DNA of 64,000 nucleotides, taken from Eucalyptus grandis. Lineage: Eukaryota; Streptophyta; Magnoliopsida; Myrtales; Myrtaceae. Position numbers and translations under genes: made by a program. The stretch is taken from NCBI RefSeq assembly GCF_016545825.1, contig NC_052616.1:38182192-38246191 (forward strand). Reading direction: 5' to 3'. This document shows positions 23,901-37,000 of the stretch, in pieces; positions within the stretch are counted from its first letter, which is position 1, and every line of letters starts with the position of its first letter. The notes under the pieces are model-generated. The model searched no databases and was not told the DNA's origin. It worked only from the letters and a program-made list of their open reading frames with translations.

Positions 23901-24840
23901 GAAATGAAAGCAAAGAAATGGAGGGGAAGGAGATGGGGATGTTGCGGTTGAAGAGGGAATGCGTGAGGGGGAAGGGGAAAAAGAGAGGGAGAGAGAGAGA
24001 GCAGGAGAGAGAGAGAGGGGAGGGAGAGATTTTTTCCCAAAATCTCATCATGCACCCAACTACTATCCCTTAAAATCCTCCTAGCCTAGTTTCTTGTCCC
24101 CCTCAATTTCTTTTATCTCTAATTTCTTAAAACTAGTTTTTGGTCCAAATATTACAACCTTACCACTAGGTTCAAATTTTTTCCTTTTCCAGTCTCCAAT
24201 TTTCTTTTCATAATTCCTTTTTCCAAAAATTTCGAATTTGTCGATCATTCAACAAATAATGAGGTGACGTCCAATGAATTGGTCTTGTAACCTTTGATAG
24301 TTCAATACCCGAAATATAATTAAATTTCATGGTTAAATTGATCAAATGTGACTTTAGTATGACATAGACTATTGAGTGGCTTTTAGGAGTTCTTGCATTG
24401 TTGACTCGTGGTCAACAATTTTTTATTCACGTTTGTGTTTCTTCAAATTGTGGATGACCCTTGGTTGTCATATAATTGCGAGAGTTCAATTATGTACCAT
24501 GTGTACAATATAAATAAAAATCGATTTATTGTCGTTCAACGTGAATATCGTAATCGTGTGGAATCACCTGTGAACCAACTACGTACTTATGTTGAATCGA
24601 TTTATATCCATTCTCTAATTGATTTATAACAGCATAGTATTAATCATTGTTAATTTTTATGGTTGAGTGGTCGATTATTGATCGAATTCTCTGGTCTTTC
24701 ACATTTTAACCCTTTACAGTCTCACCCAATAAATTAGTTGATTCATGAGTGATCAGTTCAAAATAAAATAACCATAAGTGCATCAATGAAATAACTATTT
24801 TATATATTTTGAAATAGGGGTCGAATTTCGAGATATCATA
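20968..24840 (-). mobile_element. Truncated long Gypsy LTR (minus), split by a Sirevirus solo LTR
   Basis: CACCGACCCATTCTTTTTAT near 21005 and TTTCGAGATATCATA at the right end match the two ends of the LTR at 45491-49925, and 23160-23500 repeats its ATTAATTAAG-rich middle. The sense 3' terminus is missing, at the border with the MITE to the left. Removing the insertion at 21821-23090 leaves about 2.6 kb. The LTR ORF is not recognisable in this copy. A pyrimidine-rich (sense strand) leader-like stretch spans 23540-24040. Confidence 0.75.
21821..23090 (+). mobile_element. Sirevirus-type solo LTR
   Basis: Starts TGTTAGGTAAAT and ends CACTTTCA, with the Sirevirus-like end block CACCTATTCACCATCTCTAG at 23051-23070. 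It shares the segment AAGCCGAACCACTATAAA with the 3' LTR at 19122-20034. Flanks GACAA (21816-21820) and GACAT (23091-23095) form a 5-bp target duplication with one mismatch. No internal element sequence is present, so it is a solo LTR inserted in an older Gypsy LTR. Confidence 0.82.
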
Positions 24841-24905
24841 GTATAACTAAGCCTATATCCTCTCTCCACAACTAACGACCATAAATCACGTTGGAAGGCA
24901 AATAA

Positions 24906-25943
24906 GGCTCTGTTTGGCAACTAGCCAAATAGTAAAAATTTCTATTTTTTTGTTCTTGGAAGTAGATTTGGAACAGAAATTCGTTTGGTAAAATTTTTGT
25001 TCCTAGGAATAATTTTTTTTTCTATTTTTTATGTTCTCAGAAGTAGATTTGGAACAAAATCAAAAAGTAAAAAAAAAAAAAAGAGGCTGATTATTTGATC
25101 CCAAGAACAATTCTAGAATCAACCAATCTATTTTCTCTATTTTCTTTTCTTTTTTCTTGTTCTTCTTCCCTTTTTCTTCTTCTTCAACTGCCGTTGTTGC
25201 TGCTGTTGTAGTCCATCGTCGCCGGTTGTTGGCGACCTGTTAGGCGAGGTTCAGCAAGCTCGTTGGAGGCTCGCTAGGCTAGGATGAGGTCCAGCAAGCT
25301 CATCAGTCCAAGGCGAGGTCCAGCGAGCTCGCCAGAGGCTTGCCTAGCCACCGGCCAAGTGAGCCTTGCCCAAGCCACCCTCGGCCATTGGCGAGGCTTG
25401 GCCTTACTAGAACCTTGCCGAGATCTAGCAAGGCTGAGCTCACCCAATCGCTGGGCCATCGTGAGGTTGGCGTCACCTGGCCAAGGTGAGGCCGACCTCA
25501 CAGTGGCCCGATGAGGTCGAGCCTTGCTGGTGGCTGGGCGAGCTTGGCCTCCCAAGGTTTGGGCGGCGGCTCACCTAGCCAAGGCTCGGCCAATGAGGTG
25601 TGTTCTCATTGAGGGTCGGCGATGCTCCGGCGAGGTCGGCCCTCATTTAGCTGGTCGCTAGTCATCCCAAGGCCGGTGACCAATAGACCTTAAAGGAGAA
25701 GAAGAGAAAGAAAAGAAAAAAAGAAAAGAAGAAAAAGAAATAAAGTTAATTAAAAAAATTAGAAAAATGATTTGGATTATAAATTTTTAGAATGGTACCA
25801 AATAATTCTATTCGGGGAATTGAAATTTTGGACAGTTACCAAACAGTTTAAAATACTTAAAAATTGTTCCTAGAAACAGAATAAAAATATATAATTTCTA
25901 ATCAGAAATTGTTCACGAGAACAAAAGCGTTACCAAAGGTGCC
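24906..25943. mobile_element. Harbinger-like (Tourist-type) MITE with GC-rich core
   Basis: Ends GGCTCTGTTTGGCAAC and (reverse complement of the right end) GGCACCTTTGGTAACG are imperfect inverted repeats; the flanks are TAA and TTA, as for PIF/Harbinger TWA targets. The arms repeat GTTCTTGGAAGTAGATTTGG / TTCCTAGAAACAGAAT motifs. The core (25190-25690) is very GC-rich, with many GGCGAGG and CTCGCC words, framed by T-rich and A-rich tracts. No transposase. Confidence 0.65.
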
Positions 25944-26787
25944 TTAAGAGATCTAATTTTTCCACTTGTGGTGTGCATGACCCGAACAAGGAGATGCCTA
26001 GCCAATCGGAGGAGTTGTTGCATAGCGTCCAAGGGCTCCCACGTCAGGAAAGAGAATCACTCAACAGTGGCAGTGTCAATCCAATTGGAGATCTTTGTCC
26101 CAATTCCGAAGATTCCACTAATAATCCTCAAGATAAGTTATAATCAACATGTACAAATCCTATCAAATGATAGATCACATAATTATGACCTAAGTACTAC
26201 TATCATTCTTGTATACTTGCTCTTATCACAATTACCAACCATAGCACCTTATGCACATACTATATATATATATAGCTACTAGCAACAAGAAAAGAGCAAA
26301 GAATAACACTAAAAAGTAATAGACTAGTTTTATTCGTTTCTCCTCAACCCCACTACTTCTCTCTTGAATTAAATTTATAGTCATCCAATCTCAGATGACT
26401 GTTTCCAACTCAAATCCCTCAAATAATCGTTGGTTTTGCCATTGTTAGCAATAGAACATTTCTTTTTCGCTCGCTAGCGTCAATCTCTGACAGTAGTATT
26501 TTTCTAAAACAGTTAAGTCTGCTCTTGTCAAAGTCTGTCTCCTGCTCATAATTGGTAAAACTACTCTGATTCCAGTTCAGTGCTCCTGCTATGAATTCCA
26601 AATGTTGTCAATGGCTATTTTCATTGCAAACGATGTTCCAATTAGATGAGCAAGTGTGTAGCACCTTTAGGATTTGATATTGGCACAACCCATAGCTCAT
26701 TCTTAGCATGTGCTTGTTAATTATGCTAGTGGAGACTAACTCATCTACATCTTCCTAGGCAAATTCATTACAAGTATAATTAATCTT
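25944..26787. other. Intergenic DNA, no gene recognised
   Basis: Contains a (TA)n run at about 26260-26273. A 104-codon plus-strand frame (25968-26282) and a 60-codon minus-strand frame (26419-26601) resemble no family I know and are probably chance. Confidence 0.35.
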
Positions 26788-27113
26788 GGAAAAACTACTA
26801 AATTAGTTCTAAACCTATTGTACAAATGTCAAATTAGTCATGAAATTTTAAATTTTACAAATTTAATTCTAAATCTTTAAGTGAAATTTCAATATAATAC
26901 TTTCGGTCAATTTTCAGGGAAATTGTTGACATGGTGGTCTGTTATTGGCATTTGTACCATGTGCTATTTTAGTGATTTTTGGGAACAATTGTCTAAAAGG
27001 ACTCTAGCAGAATTTCATTTAAAATTTTATGACTAAATTAGTAGAATTAAAAAGTTTATTATTGAACTACATCAATAAAATACGTTTATGAGTGATTGAA
27101 CAATTTTCCCAAC
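26788..27113. mobile_element. Small MITE with 9-bp target duplication
   Basis: The left arm, from GGAAAAACTACTAAATTAGT, and the right arm, ending GAACAATTTTCCC, are imperfect inverted repeats, and share the CTAAACCTATTGTACAAATG block with the element at 10662. Flanks ATTAATCTT (26779-26787) and ACTAATCTT (27112-27120) are 9-bp direct repeats with one mismatch (the last two element bases overlap this estimate). Size and target length suggest a Mutator-like MITE. Confidence 0.6.
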
Positions 27114-27736
27114 TAATCTTTGATCCATACATAATCAACCGTGTGTGGTTCCCAAATATGTGCGTGATGATTTCAAATGAAAGGTCACAAGGGACTTCAT
27201 TATATCTCATTGAATCAAATCAAAGCACTCATAACTATCACATTTTGGAAGTAACCAACAAACCAACATTCAAATTTCACACTCAAGTAGCCTCGTGAAG
27301 CACGAGGCCTTTCATGGTCCTACCCATATGCACTTGTAAATTCTTAAAGATTTTCCAATGAATGGTTGAGATTAATTTAAAGATTTTCGATGGAACGGGT
27401 AACAAGTGTCCGACAAACAGTTAGTTGATGATAGAAACTCATAGACCATGGAATACTATACCATGATTGGATTGATCTTCACGAACAAGCGATGTGCAGT
27501 CATTCTAATGGCTGTTTAGACTTCTCCAATCAATAGAATAATCCATATGTATACTGACAATAGTGTTGAAAAATTATCTCACCTACCCATGAAAAGCTAT
27601 TTGATTTAGTCACTTGTTTAAGCTAATGAGGAATGATTAAGCCACCGAAAGCAACGACAATTTGTCCTCACTTTCAAGTCTCAATCGTCCACCAAATTAT
27701 ATTTAGGAAAGGAGTCAGTCTAGAATAAGTAGAGTA
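27114..27736. other. Intergenic DNA with a short perfect hairpin
   Basis: GCCTCGTG (27290-27297) and CACGAGGC (27301-27308) form an 8-bp perfect stem with a 3-base loop. No gene is attached to it. The rest is AT-rich with no coding frame. Confidence 0.35.
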
Positions 27737-28489
27737 GGGAAAATTCAAAAAAGGATCCAAAGTGCTCTCATTTTCTTAAATAAGAGCTAGAAGTAGATCT
27801 TGTTTTAAATAAAATTTAAAGTGTCATCACTTTCTCAAATAAAGACCTGAAATTGATCTTTTTCAAATATAAGCCCGAAGTGATTATGTTTGTTTTAAAT
27901 AAGAAGAAGTGATTATAACTATTTCAAATAAGGGCCTAATTTTCCGCGATCAAGCGTATTTTCGTCATTTATCATTTTCCCCTTTTTCTTCATTTTTTTT
28001 TTTTTCTTTCCTTTCCTTCTTTTTTTTTTTTTTTTTGGTTCCTCTTCTTCCTCTTTGTCGGTGGCTGGCTAGTCGTCGGTGATGCCCATAGAGGGCTGGG
28101 CAAGGGTTGCCCTCGCCCAATTCGGCAAAGGCCACCCATGCTGGCCACAGGCAAGGGATGGCCTCGCCTAGCCTCCCCAATGGCTGATGAGGTCGCCAAG
28201 CCCTCGTCAGCCTTTGCTAGCGACTGTTGGCCGATGCTGAAAAAGAAAAAAGAAGAAAAGAGAAAAAAAAAATTGGATGAAAACTTTCTTGACCAATTAG
28301 AACATTTAGCTAGTTGGCAATCGACGAGTTCAAGTCTTTATTTGAAATAACCAATGCTACTTTAAGTCCTTATTTGAAATAACAAATGTCATTTTAGGTT
28401 TTTATTTGAAATAAAGTTCATCGATGATCATTATTTGAAAAAATGAGGGCACTTCGGGTTTTTTTTAATTTTTTTTTGAAATTTTTGCC
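27737..28489. mobile_element. MITE-like element with inverted minisatellite arms and GC-rich core
   Basis: Left end GGGAAAATTCAAAAAAGG and right end TTTTTTTGAAATTTTTGCC are inverted copies. The left arm has about six ~30-bp units ending in TTTCAAATAAGGGCC-like words (27770-27940). The right arm has about four ~32-bp units with the inverse word TTATTTGAAATAA (28330-28440). The core (28040-28240) is GC-rich (CCCTCGCC, GGCCTCGCC) between T-rich (27975-28040) and A-rich (28240-28280) tracts. Same family as 9025-9967. Confidence 0.65.
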
Positions 28490-30424
28490 GATTATAGAAT
28501 ACTTCCCTTAGTTCACCACGGTAGGAGGCGCTAAGTAAATTATTTTATTCAAGTGGCTCTAGGGATACAAAAGTCGGTGGACAAAATTAATTCAAAAAAT
28601 AGACTAGATCTTTTGCGTGCTATGGGCATGCCAGATAGGAAGCAGATGGGTGCAAGTTATTTTTACTAGAAAAATAGAGATGTGAATTTCAAAGGTGAGG
28701 TAGATTTAAAATGAAAAGGGTTTGTTACGCAACTACTTAGAGAAATTGATATATATTTTTTTTATTATATCTAGTTTGCTCTTCACTTCTTTTATATCGA
28801 ACCTAAGGGTATTTTTAGTCATTTGATATTGATAATTGAAGAGTGCACGCAAAAGTTGGAAATTGGTTTTAAAATGGTGTAGGTGTGATAAATAGTAAAC
28901 AAGGTATAACTTATTTGCGTTCCAGGGATTATCGGTCCCTCAAGAACTATGCGTCGGGAGATTCGAGAAATCCCATTAATCATGGACTCACCTAATAATC
29001 CATTCCTTTTGACTGGATTTGTCATATCCGTCAGGAAAAAAAAAAAAAAAATCAGAAGATGGTGTCAACCTCAACTTTTGTCAATTAACTTTTATAGACT
29101 ATTAAGAGGTACTGTTTAGATTTTATTTTATTTTATTGTCGGGACTAGTCTCTATTAAATATGACATTTCCCTTGAACGTACATAACGCGTATCCACAAG
29201 AAAATAAGTCCATTACAAGAAAACTATCCATTGCAATGAAAAGAAGAAAAAAAAGATATTTGTCGCTATAGGTGATTTGTGCCGACAAAAAATAAAATTT
29301 GTCGATATTTTGAAATTAAGATTTACGTCGCTGCTACTGCTCTACTTGTAGTGACGGAAATCTTTTTTTTTTTGGAAAGGAAATTTGTTTTGGTCGCTGC
29401 CGATTTAAAAGCTATAGCAACGAAATCTGATTTGTCAGCAATTTACTTTTGTAGGATGTATGGACTTGACCATTATGTAATCACATTTTATAACGGTCCT
29501 CATATGAAATAATTTGATTACAATCAAATAAAGAATACATCAATTTATTATAATTTTTTTTTATCACGATCTTTTTTTTTTCAAAACAATTTTCAGTAGG
29601 CGTTTTGTAAATATTCCATCAATAGAAAAATGCATAAATAGATAGATTCCATTTCATCTCTCGCATATTTCAAATTTAAAATTTAAATTTTTTCCATCTC
29701 ATGGACAACGTTCAAAATAGAAAAATTTTGAAATATATACATGTGTACAATCTCTTTGTACCGGCTCAATAATTTATTTTCTTTCATCAATAATTTAAAT
29801 ATATCACAATTAGGAGATTTTCCAAAATTATTTGCATCAAACTTTTAAATATATGCTTTATGTGTGCACTTTTGTTAGTAATTTATATATATTGCTCATA
29901 GATATCACAGAATATATATTTTCTATTATACAGTAATTTTAACCTAATCGGGTAGGGTCTATACAATAAGTTACTTTCAATACAAAACGATTTTATTTAA
30001 TTCTTGTTTATATAAAATACATCTTATTTTCATTTTAATTTAACTTAAATTAGTCGTTTAATTTATTTATTCTCAAATTAAATTTAAAATTAGTCATATT
30101 ACTTATAAATTCGTTTCAAACTATTTGGCCATCAATTTTTTGTTGCAACAAATTCCGCGAAATACCCCTCGAAAATTTCCCTCCGTTTTCGTGATTTAGC
30201 AATGAATGTTTTTATGTTGCCACAGCAAGATTTAGCAACGGATCCTTTTGGTTGTCACAGTAATATTTAGCAACAAAACAATGTTTCATTGCCACAAACA
30301 ATGACAGCAACGAAATAAATTTCACTGGACTAGGTTTTCAAACATTCATTTTTCTCAGCATACGCAATTGTGTCTATTGATGAAGATGTGATTTGTCGTT
30401 ATTGTTTGAGTAGCATCGACATCA
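28490..30424. other. AT-rich intergenic DNA, possible CACTA-type remnants
   Basis: CATTACAAGAAAACTATCCA at 29211 and CTACTTGTAGTG ending at 29353 resemble the two ends of a small CACTA-type MITE, without a matching 3-bp target duplication. The segment 30160-30340 (TTAGCAACGGATCC, GCAACGAAATAAATTTCACT) has the style of non-autonomous CACTA interiors. No gene. Confidence 0.35.
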
Positions 30425-30755
30425 ACATGCAACATGTGACAACATGACTCAATACGAAACACTAACATGTTGTTTCTAAAAAAAAAAGAGAAAAATAAAA
30501 TTTGAACACATTGGACTGTATATTAAATTTATTTTTATATACATGAGATGATTAATCAAATTAATTTGATTCAAATTCACAAATAATAAATAATAAAAAG
30601 AGCCTGAATTAATTTACACTAAAAACATTAATCCATCAACTATTAATATAATTTATTGTTTCAATTTGATAAATTCAACTCATTCCAATAATCTATAAAA
30701 CTTGAAGGGGGAAAAAAGAAGAAGCAATCCACATTCTAGACTAGTGTGTTGGAAG
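30425..30755 (+). repeat. Dispersed repeat, partner at 51450-51790
   Basis: About 330 bp matching 51450-51790 in the same orientation, with shared blocks such as AATTAATTTGATT, TTATTGTTTCAATTTGA, AAATTCAACTC and AAGCAATCCACATTCT. The ends are not defined by terminal repeats, so the element type is unknown. Confidence 0.75.
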
Positions 30756-33700
30756 ATAAAAGAATTTTTTTTAAAGTGAATTATGTGTCACGGAAAGATA
30801 GAGTTAGAAGAGAAGAATACGTTTTTCTTCCTTCCCCTTTTATTTATTTTTATTTTTTACATATTTATTTTAACCCCTTATTTAATGAAAATTTTAAAAA
30901 TTGACCCGTGTATGTCGGAATCACATGTTAGAAGTCCAAACTCATATGTTGGAATTCTAGACTCGTGTGCCTAAGAGCGTTGGCAGAGTTGACTAGGTGT
31001 CGGTTAATCTGACACCTATTGACCGAGTGTTGGATAGTGTTGGACACGTGTCAAGATGTTTGATACAACACAAAAGCTTGTGGAAAGTGTCAATACTTCC
31101 TAGATCAATGTAATTGGGAACGAGCGGTTAAGGGTCTTAATCTGTCATAGAAAAGCATGAAACACTATCGCATAAAGTTGATGGGTTTGAATTTGTTACG
31201 ACTCTTTGTCCTCACTATATGTCTCAATTGTCAACTGCATTGTACTTAGGAGAGCGTAAATGATTAGGGTTACATAATATTAGTTCATAGATAGATAGAT
31301 GTCACAAATTGTAAATGAGCATTTAAATAAGAAATTTGTCAAACTATTTATAAATCAATTTTGTAAGTAAAAAGATAATTGTACTATGAAATTTCACTAA
31401 AACTTAAGTGACATTCCTAGCTAAGCTAAAGGGAAGTCATAATCGATTGAGGGTATATTTGTCTAAGAGTATTCGGAACCCTATGGAAGAGCCCTAAAGG
31501 GTTTCTTAATTTTGAAAGGCAGTTTTTAGGAAAAAATTCTAAATTTTAAAAGGCTTTTATTTTTAAAGAAAGAAATTTTGAATATTTTTATATATTTTTA
31601 ATATTTAATATTATTATATTTAGGAAAACAGGTTCGGACTAGATAAACTTGATCCGACTCGCTAGCCCAATCTGACGATCCTAGTTTAACCTAAAACAAA
31701 CAATACCCGTTTCATACAATGGTTTGTTTGTTTGTTTGTTTTTTTTTTTCGTTTTTATAATAATATTAATTTTTAATTCTTTTTCATTTTTCCTTTTATT
31801 TTAATCTTTTCTTTCCTGCTTCTGGTCTTCTTCTTCGTGCGTTTTCAGTATGCCTGAAGCTTCCATAAAAACCAAAAGTTCCAATGAGTGCAACCCCATC
31901 CTCAAAACACTATGACCATGGTCTTGATGTATATTAATGCCATCCCAAGCCGAGAAAGACATGCACCACTATCCAAAAATCCCGAATGTATATAAAACAC
32001 AAAATGTAAGGTGGACGTGAGGCGCAACATAGGACCACAAGTTCGGATCTCGGCAAAACGTACGCGAAAATGGACGAAATGAAAACAAATGTTACTCTTT
32101 GAAAATGAAACACCCCTAAATTCCATCCAGCCCACACGCTCAAAATGGCTTACGGATTGGTGTTATCTCTATTTTCATTACTGCTTGTTTCTTTTTATTT
32201 TATTTTTTCTATTCTTTATTTCATTTTCCCTTCCTGGGCGTGGTTTCCTTCGTCACTGAAGCTCCCCTTTCCTACGTTCTCTTCTTTGCCAAGAACACCA
32301 TTGCCCAGATCTCTCTTGAAGAAAGGCCATCGTTCAAACTTGCCAACCACTTCCCATGATCAACGAGATAAGGCTTCACGCAAGACGACCTCAGTAACTA
32401 GCGATCAAAATGATGATACACGAGCTTCGAATAAGGCAAAGGCAGTGGCTGTTTTACCAGAAGCGCCTCAAGAGCATTTTATCGAACACCTAGGTGCATC
32501 GGCTCAAGGCAGCCACGGATAAGAATAAGATCCGAAACTAGACCAAAGCTCAACAAGAATGGCAGGGAATGCTCAACGTCAACAACGGACAGCATGAGCG
32601 AACTCAAAACGCACGCCTTGACTTAGTAGCGCATGCAAAAAATGTGAGAGAATAGGACAAAAGAAGAGCACAAAGAGGGTCGGTGGACGGTACCACCCGC
32701 CTCGGAGGTCGTGAATGGTGGGCGAGATCGATAGATTGGACTATGTCGGGTCGCCTTGCACGCCCCGTGAGCCAGGATCCTTGGGAAATCGACACGGGCT
32801 GAACTAAAAATCAAGAAACTCATTGGAAAAACTTGCAATCGAAGAAAGGGAAGCCACAGCTTGGTGGTTTCGGCTGGGAGGCGCAAGCTCGCGTCGGGGA
32901 TGGCTGAGCGACGCTCGGCTGAGGGAGATTCTGGGTCTCCTTCTCGCTCACTCTCCGTTTCTACCTCTCTCTCTCTCTCGCCCAAGACCTCCACAAATCT
33001 CTCTCTCTCAGAGTCAAAACCTTCCCCTTCCGACCGACTCTCCCTCTCTCTCTTTTAAGCTCGGCCAACAAGTGCGCATGGATCCTGCCACCGCCAGTTG
33101 CCTTGCCGGTCTAGCTCCGACCTTAGGATCATGTTGCGCGATCTGCTGCCTCCCCAGCTCCCTCGTGATCCTCCGTCTCCTCTGGTTTGTACTTTGCTTT
33201 TTCTTGCATGACCGGCGTGGGGATGAAGGAGACCCACGCGCGGGGCGGGCTGAAATGAAGGGAGATGGGCTAGCCCGCGTGAAAAGAAGAAAAAGGGAAG
33301 AAAAGAGGTAGGCTGGCCCACACAAAAAGAAAGGAGGAAAGGAGCAAGAAAAAGAGGTAGGCCAGGCTTGAACGGGGGAAAGGAAGGAAGGGGGAAAGAG
33401 GAGGGCCAGCCCCTGCCCGGCCCTATTCAACCTTTCGTTTCTTCTTTTTTTGGTCGGACTTCTTTTTTTCTTAAATAATAGTTCTTTTAATTATTTTTTT
33501 ATTTTCTTTTAACAAAAAGGTTCTACTACGACTAATACAAATGCTCCTAGTGTCTATACACCATGCAACTTGACGGAAATTATTTTTGTTAGGGCTTAAA
33601 ATTTAATCCTTAATTTTATATTTAATTAATAAATAATTAAACATTTCTTTAAAATTTAGGTTTTGATACTCACTTTTCTTTTTGTTCTTTCTTTCTTTAG

Positions 33701-33945
33701 ACTTTTCTTCCTTTTTCTCTTTTGTTTTTCTTTCGTTTTGTTTTATGTTGACTACCGTTTATGTCATTTTCAGTTAAAGTCAGGACATGATTTGGAAAAT
33801 CTATCGTCCATCCGTGCGTTTTCTTGACATTTAGCATTTATGTCGATGTATCTTGGAACAGGACTTAAATGACTTTGTATGACAAACTACACATTGCAGC
33901 CGGACATGTTCTTGTGACTCGAAATGGAAGTCTTGACACGACAAC
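30756..33945. other. Unassigned region before gene 2, with GC-rich part
   Basis: 30756-32140 is non-coding with (TTTG)n at about 31725-31742. 32145-33440 is richer in GC and has open frames on both strands: one of 125 codons (32145-32522) with a hydrophobic N-terminus and one of 162 codons (32823-33311). None carries a domain I recognise, and overlapping frames of similar length on both strands argue for compositional bias. A (TC)n run is at 32967-32982. It may be an unclassified retroelement, but I saw no termini. Confidence 0.35.
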
Positions 33946-33951
33946 TATAAA
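33946..33951 (+). promoter_or_regulatory. Possible TATA box of gene 2
   Basis: TATAAA at 33946-33951 lies 110 bp before the start codon of the dioxygenase at 34061, a normal distance for a plant gene with a roughly 80-nt leader. Confidence 0.4.
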
Positions 33952-34060
33952 CGAGAAACCTCCATATAATCCTACGGCCATTACAAAACCCTCAAATACA
34001 GGCTGTAACTCATAACCTTCTCTTTTGAGATTTTTGTGCCCAATCCACTAGTTGCGACAG

Positions 34061-37000
34061 ATGGATCCCAATCTCACAAAGCTTGGTAGTTCTCTTCCAG
34101 TCCCAAATGTTCAGGAGTTGGCAAAAGAGGTCATAGCCGAAGTCCCGCCTCGCTATGTCCGAACTGATCAAGATCATCCGCTCATGGATGATGATCATGG
34201 AACTTTGTTGCTTGAAGTACCAGTAATTGACTTGAATAATCTCTCATCCAGCGATGGCAATTTGAGGGAGTCCGAGCTTGAAAAGTTGCACACTGCATGC
34301 AAAGATTGGGGATTCTTCCAGGTAAAATTTCACAAGAGTAGCTTTTATTCTTTTTCTTTCTGTGAGGGTTACTTGAAGAAACCGACTATTGAAGTTGACA
34401 GATCCCTTTTTGTGGATGCAGTTGATAAACCATGGAGTGAGTTGTTCATTGGTGGAGGAGGTGAAGCTGGGTATACAAGAGTTCTTCAAGCTTCCAATGG
34501 AAGAGAAGAGGAAGTTTTGGCAAGAAGCAGGAGACTTGGAGGGTTTTGGGCAGGCGTTTGTAGTCTCCGAGGAGCAGAAGCTTGATTGGGGCGACATGTT
34601 TTTCTTGATGTCCCTACCCAGACATTTGAGAAAACCTCACCTTTTTCCCATGCTTCCTTCGCCGTTCAGGTTCTCTCTCTCTCTCTCTCACTCTTTCATG
34701 TCCATCGAGTACACTAAATATCAATGAGATTATTGTCTAAATTTAGGGTATTAAAATTTATATCGCAATTTTTTTTCCCAGGTTGGCCATTTTTCATGCT
34801 CGATTTCCTCCGTATTTTCTTCCATATACTAGTGATCCAAAGTATTAGTTCACGAAATAGTTGAACTAGGTTTTTATACCAATTCGGTATCACTAGCGAG
34901 ACAATAATTTTGGTAGGGTTCCCTTCGTCCTAATTTAATTTCTTTCATAGGCATAATCAGTTGACGTGAGACTAGAGCGAGAACAAATGACTATATCTTG
35001 TTTTACTCTCGACTATGGAAAAGTTTGCCGATGGCAGAATAAGAAAGGTCAAATGTTTCGACCCAAAAAACTAAAAAAAAACAAATGTTGTAGTCAGTTC
35101 CAGCTTTTCACAGGCAAGTAAGATGGTTGTTTACGCAATCTGAGTACGACAAATGGAAAAAATCTATAAATTGGGATAACTCTCATTAATGACAATTTTG
35201 TCAAGAAATTAGATATGTATCAATCTTGAAAGAGACCTATGGCGGTTTCGTGATAAAATGGATAAAGAAAAGAATCCAATTTCGACGTCTGAGTTTTCTT
35301 CAAACCCTAGAGTTACGAGTATGACGCAGCAAACAGTCGGGGATGACGTGAATCCACAACTTTTCCGATGGCTTTATCATTCTAGAAATAAAATAAAAGA
35401 ACATTTTGATTTTTCAGTTAAGTTACCTGCGTATAAAAGAAATTCGGACATGTAATAGGATATAAAGGGTTTGGTTCTAGATTGTTGACTATGGATCATA
35501 AACCTAAGACAGTGCTTGACTTAATTGTATATCTCTCACAAATATCTGTAACAAAATATATTCATTCTTGAACGTAGATAAAATGAAATTTGAAATAACT
35601 TTTTCTCCTCTTGTGCCCATTATTTCCATTGTTGACGGAAAAATAAATTTTTTTATGTTAATTCCTTCAAAATAAAATTTGTTATGTTAATCTTTTGGCT
35701 CATTTACCAGCTCAATATGGATCACTGTCGAATTGGGATCTAAATTTTAGAAGATGTTAAATTTACACTTAATGGTTGACATAGCAACAACCAAAATAAA
35801 GATCAAATTTAAAAAAATTCTTGGCTGCACCCATCACATGTGCACCCAACACACATGCACCATTGGAAAGACCCGTCATAGTGAATGGTGCATATGCATT
35901 AGGCTCACATGTACTAGATGAATGTAAGACTGGCTTCAAGACTAGCCCACATATTCAAGAATACTATAATTTTATCAAAACTGTGAATATTTTGTCTAAA
36001 TGTTTTCTACATATCTCTCACCGTTGAGATGAACAATCATTCACTTATTGAAAGTAAAACTGCTGGTATAAATGTCAATATTTTGTGAGAATATTCACTT
36101 TGCAACCAATTCTTATGCAGAGATGTCTTGGATGAATACTCCTCGGCGCTCCGAGACCTTGCAATGAAGATTCTCCTTCTCATGGGAAAAGCTCTGAAGA
36201 TGGACACGAAGGAGATGATAGAACTGTTTGATGAGGGCGTGCAGTACTTTAGGATGAACTACTACCCTCCATGTCCGCGACCCAACCACGTCATCGGCCT
36301 CACTCCGCATTCCGATGCCGTGGGCCTCACCATTCTTCTCCAAGTCAATGAAATGGAAGGTCTCCAGATACGGAAAGAGGGCAAGTGGATCCCCGTCAAG
36401 CCCCTTCCTAATGCTTTCGTTGTCAATGTGGGAGACATTTTAGAGGTAAAAATTTCTGAACCTATCTATAATCCCAGGCTATTGATGACATGACTGCTAT
36501 TTCATGCACAATCATACACAATCTGTTAACATTTTATCAATACAGTTTTCAAGATATCTTTGGATGAATAGTCTGGATAAACAAAAAACTACACAGTTTT
36601 GAATGCAATAATAATCTTGAATGACATGTTGGAAACAACCAATGATGGAGTGCGGAAATTTGTGTAATCGCGTTTATATCTTCCAAATTCCAATATGTGC
36701 AATGAGCTAAATAGTCTAACAAAACAAGTGCTTATAACAGAAATTCATTAACAAGAGGCATGACAAAATAGAATGTGCTTTTTGATGATCGACACAGATT
36801 GTCACGAATGGTACTTATCGTAGCATTGAGCACCGGGCAACAGTTAACTCAGTGAAGGAGAGGCTCTCCATTGCCACATTTTATAGCCCGAAATTGGAAG
36901 GGGACATGGGTCCAGCACCGAGCCTGATCACACCCGAGAAGCCAGCACTGTTCAAAAGAATTGGCGTTGCCGATTACTTCAAGGAACTCTTCTCTCGTAA

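Noticed and set aside
23572..24055. Ser/Pro/His-rich frames of 120-159 codons (minus)
   Set aside because: They fall in the pyrimidine-rich leader-like part of a long LTR. The equivalent parts of the other LTRs encode unrelated amino acids, so the frame is compositional.
27290..27308. Perfect 8-bp hairpin as a terminator or small RNA
   Set aside because: Bacterial-type terminators do not apply to plant nuclear genes, and the stem is too short for a microRNA precursor; no gene is nearby.
32145..33430. Frames of 123-162 codons with hydrophobic or Arg-rich parts, possible gene
   Set aside because: Similar-length frames on both strands, no domain, no consistent splice signals. Reported only as an unassigned region.
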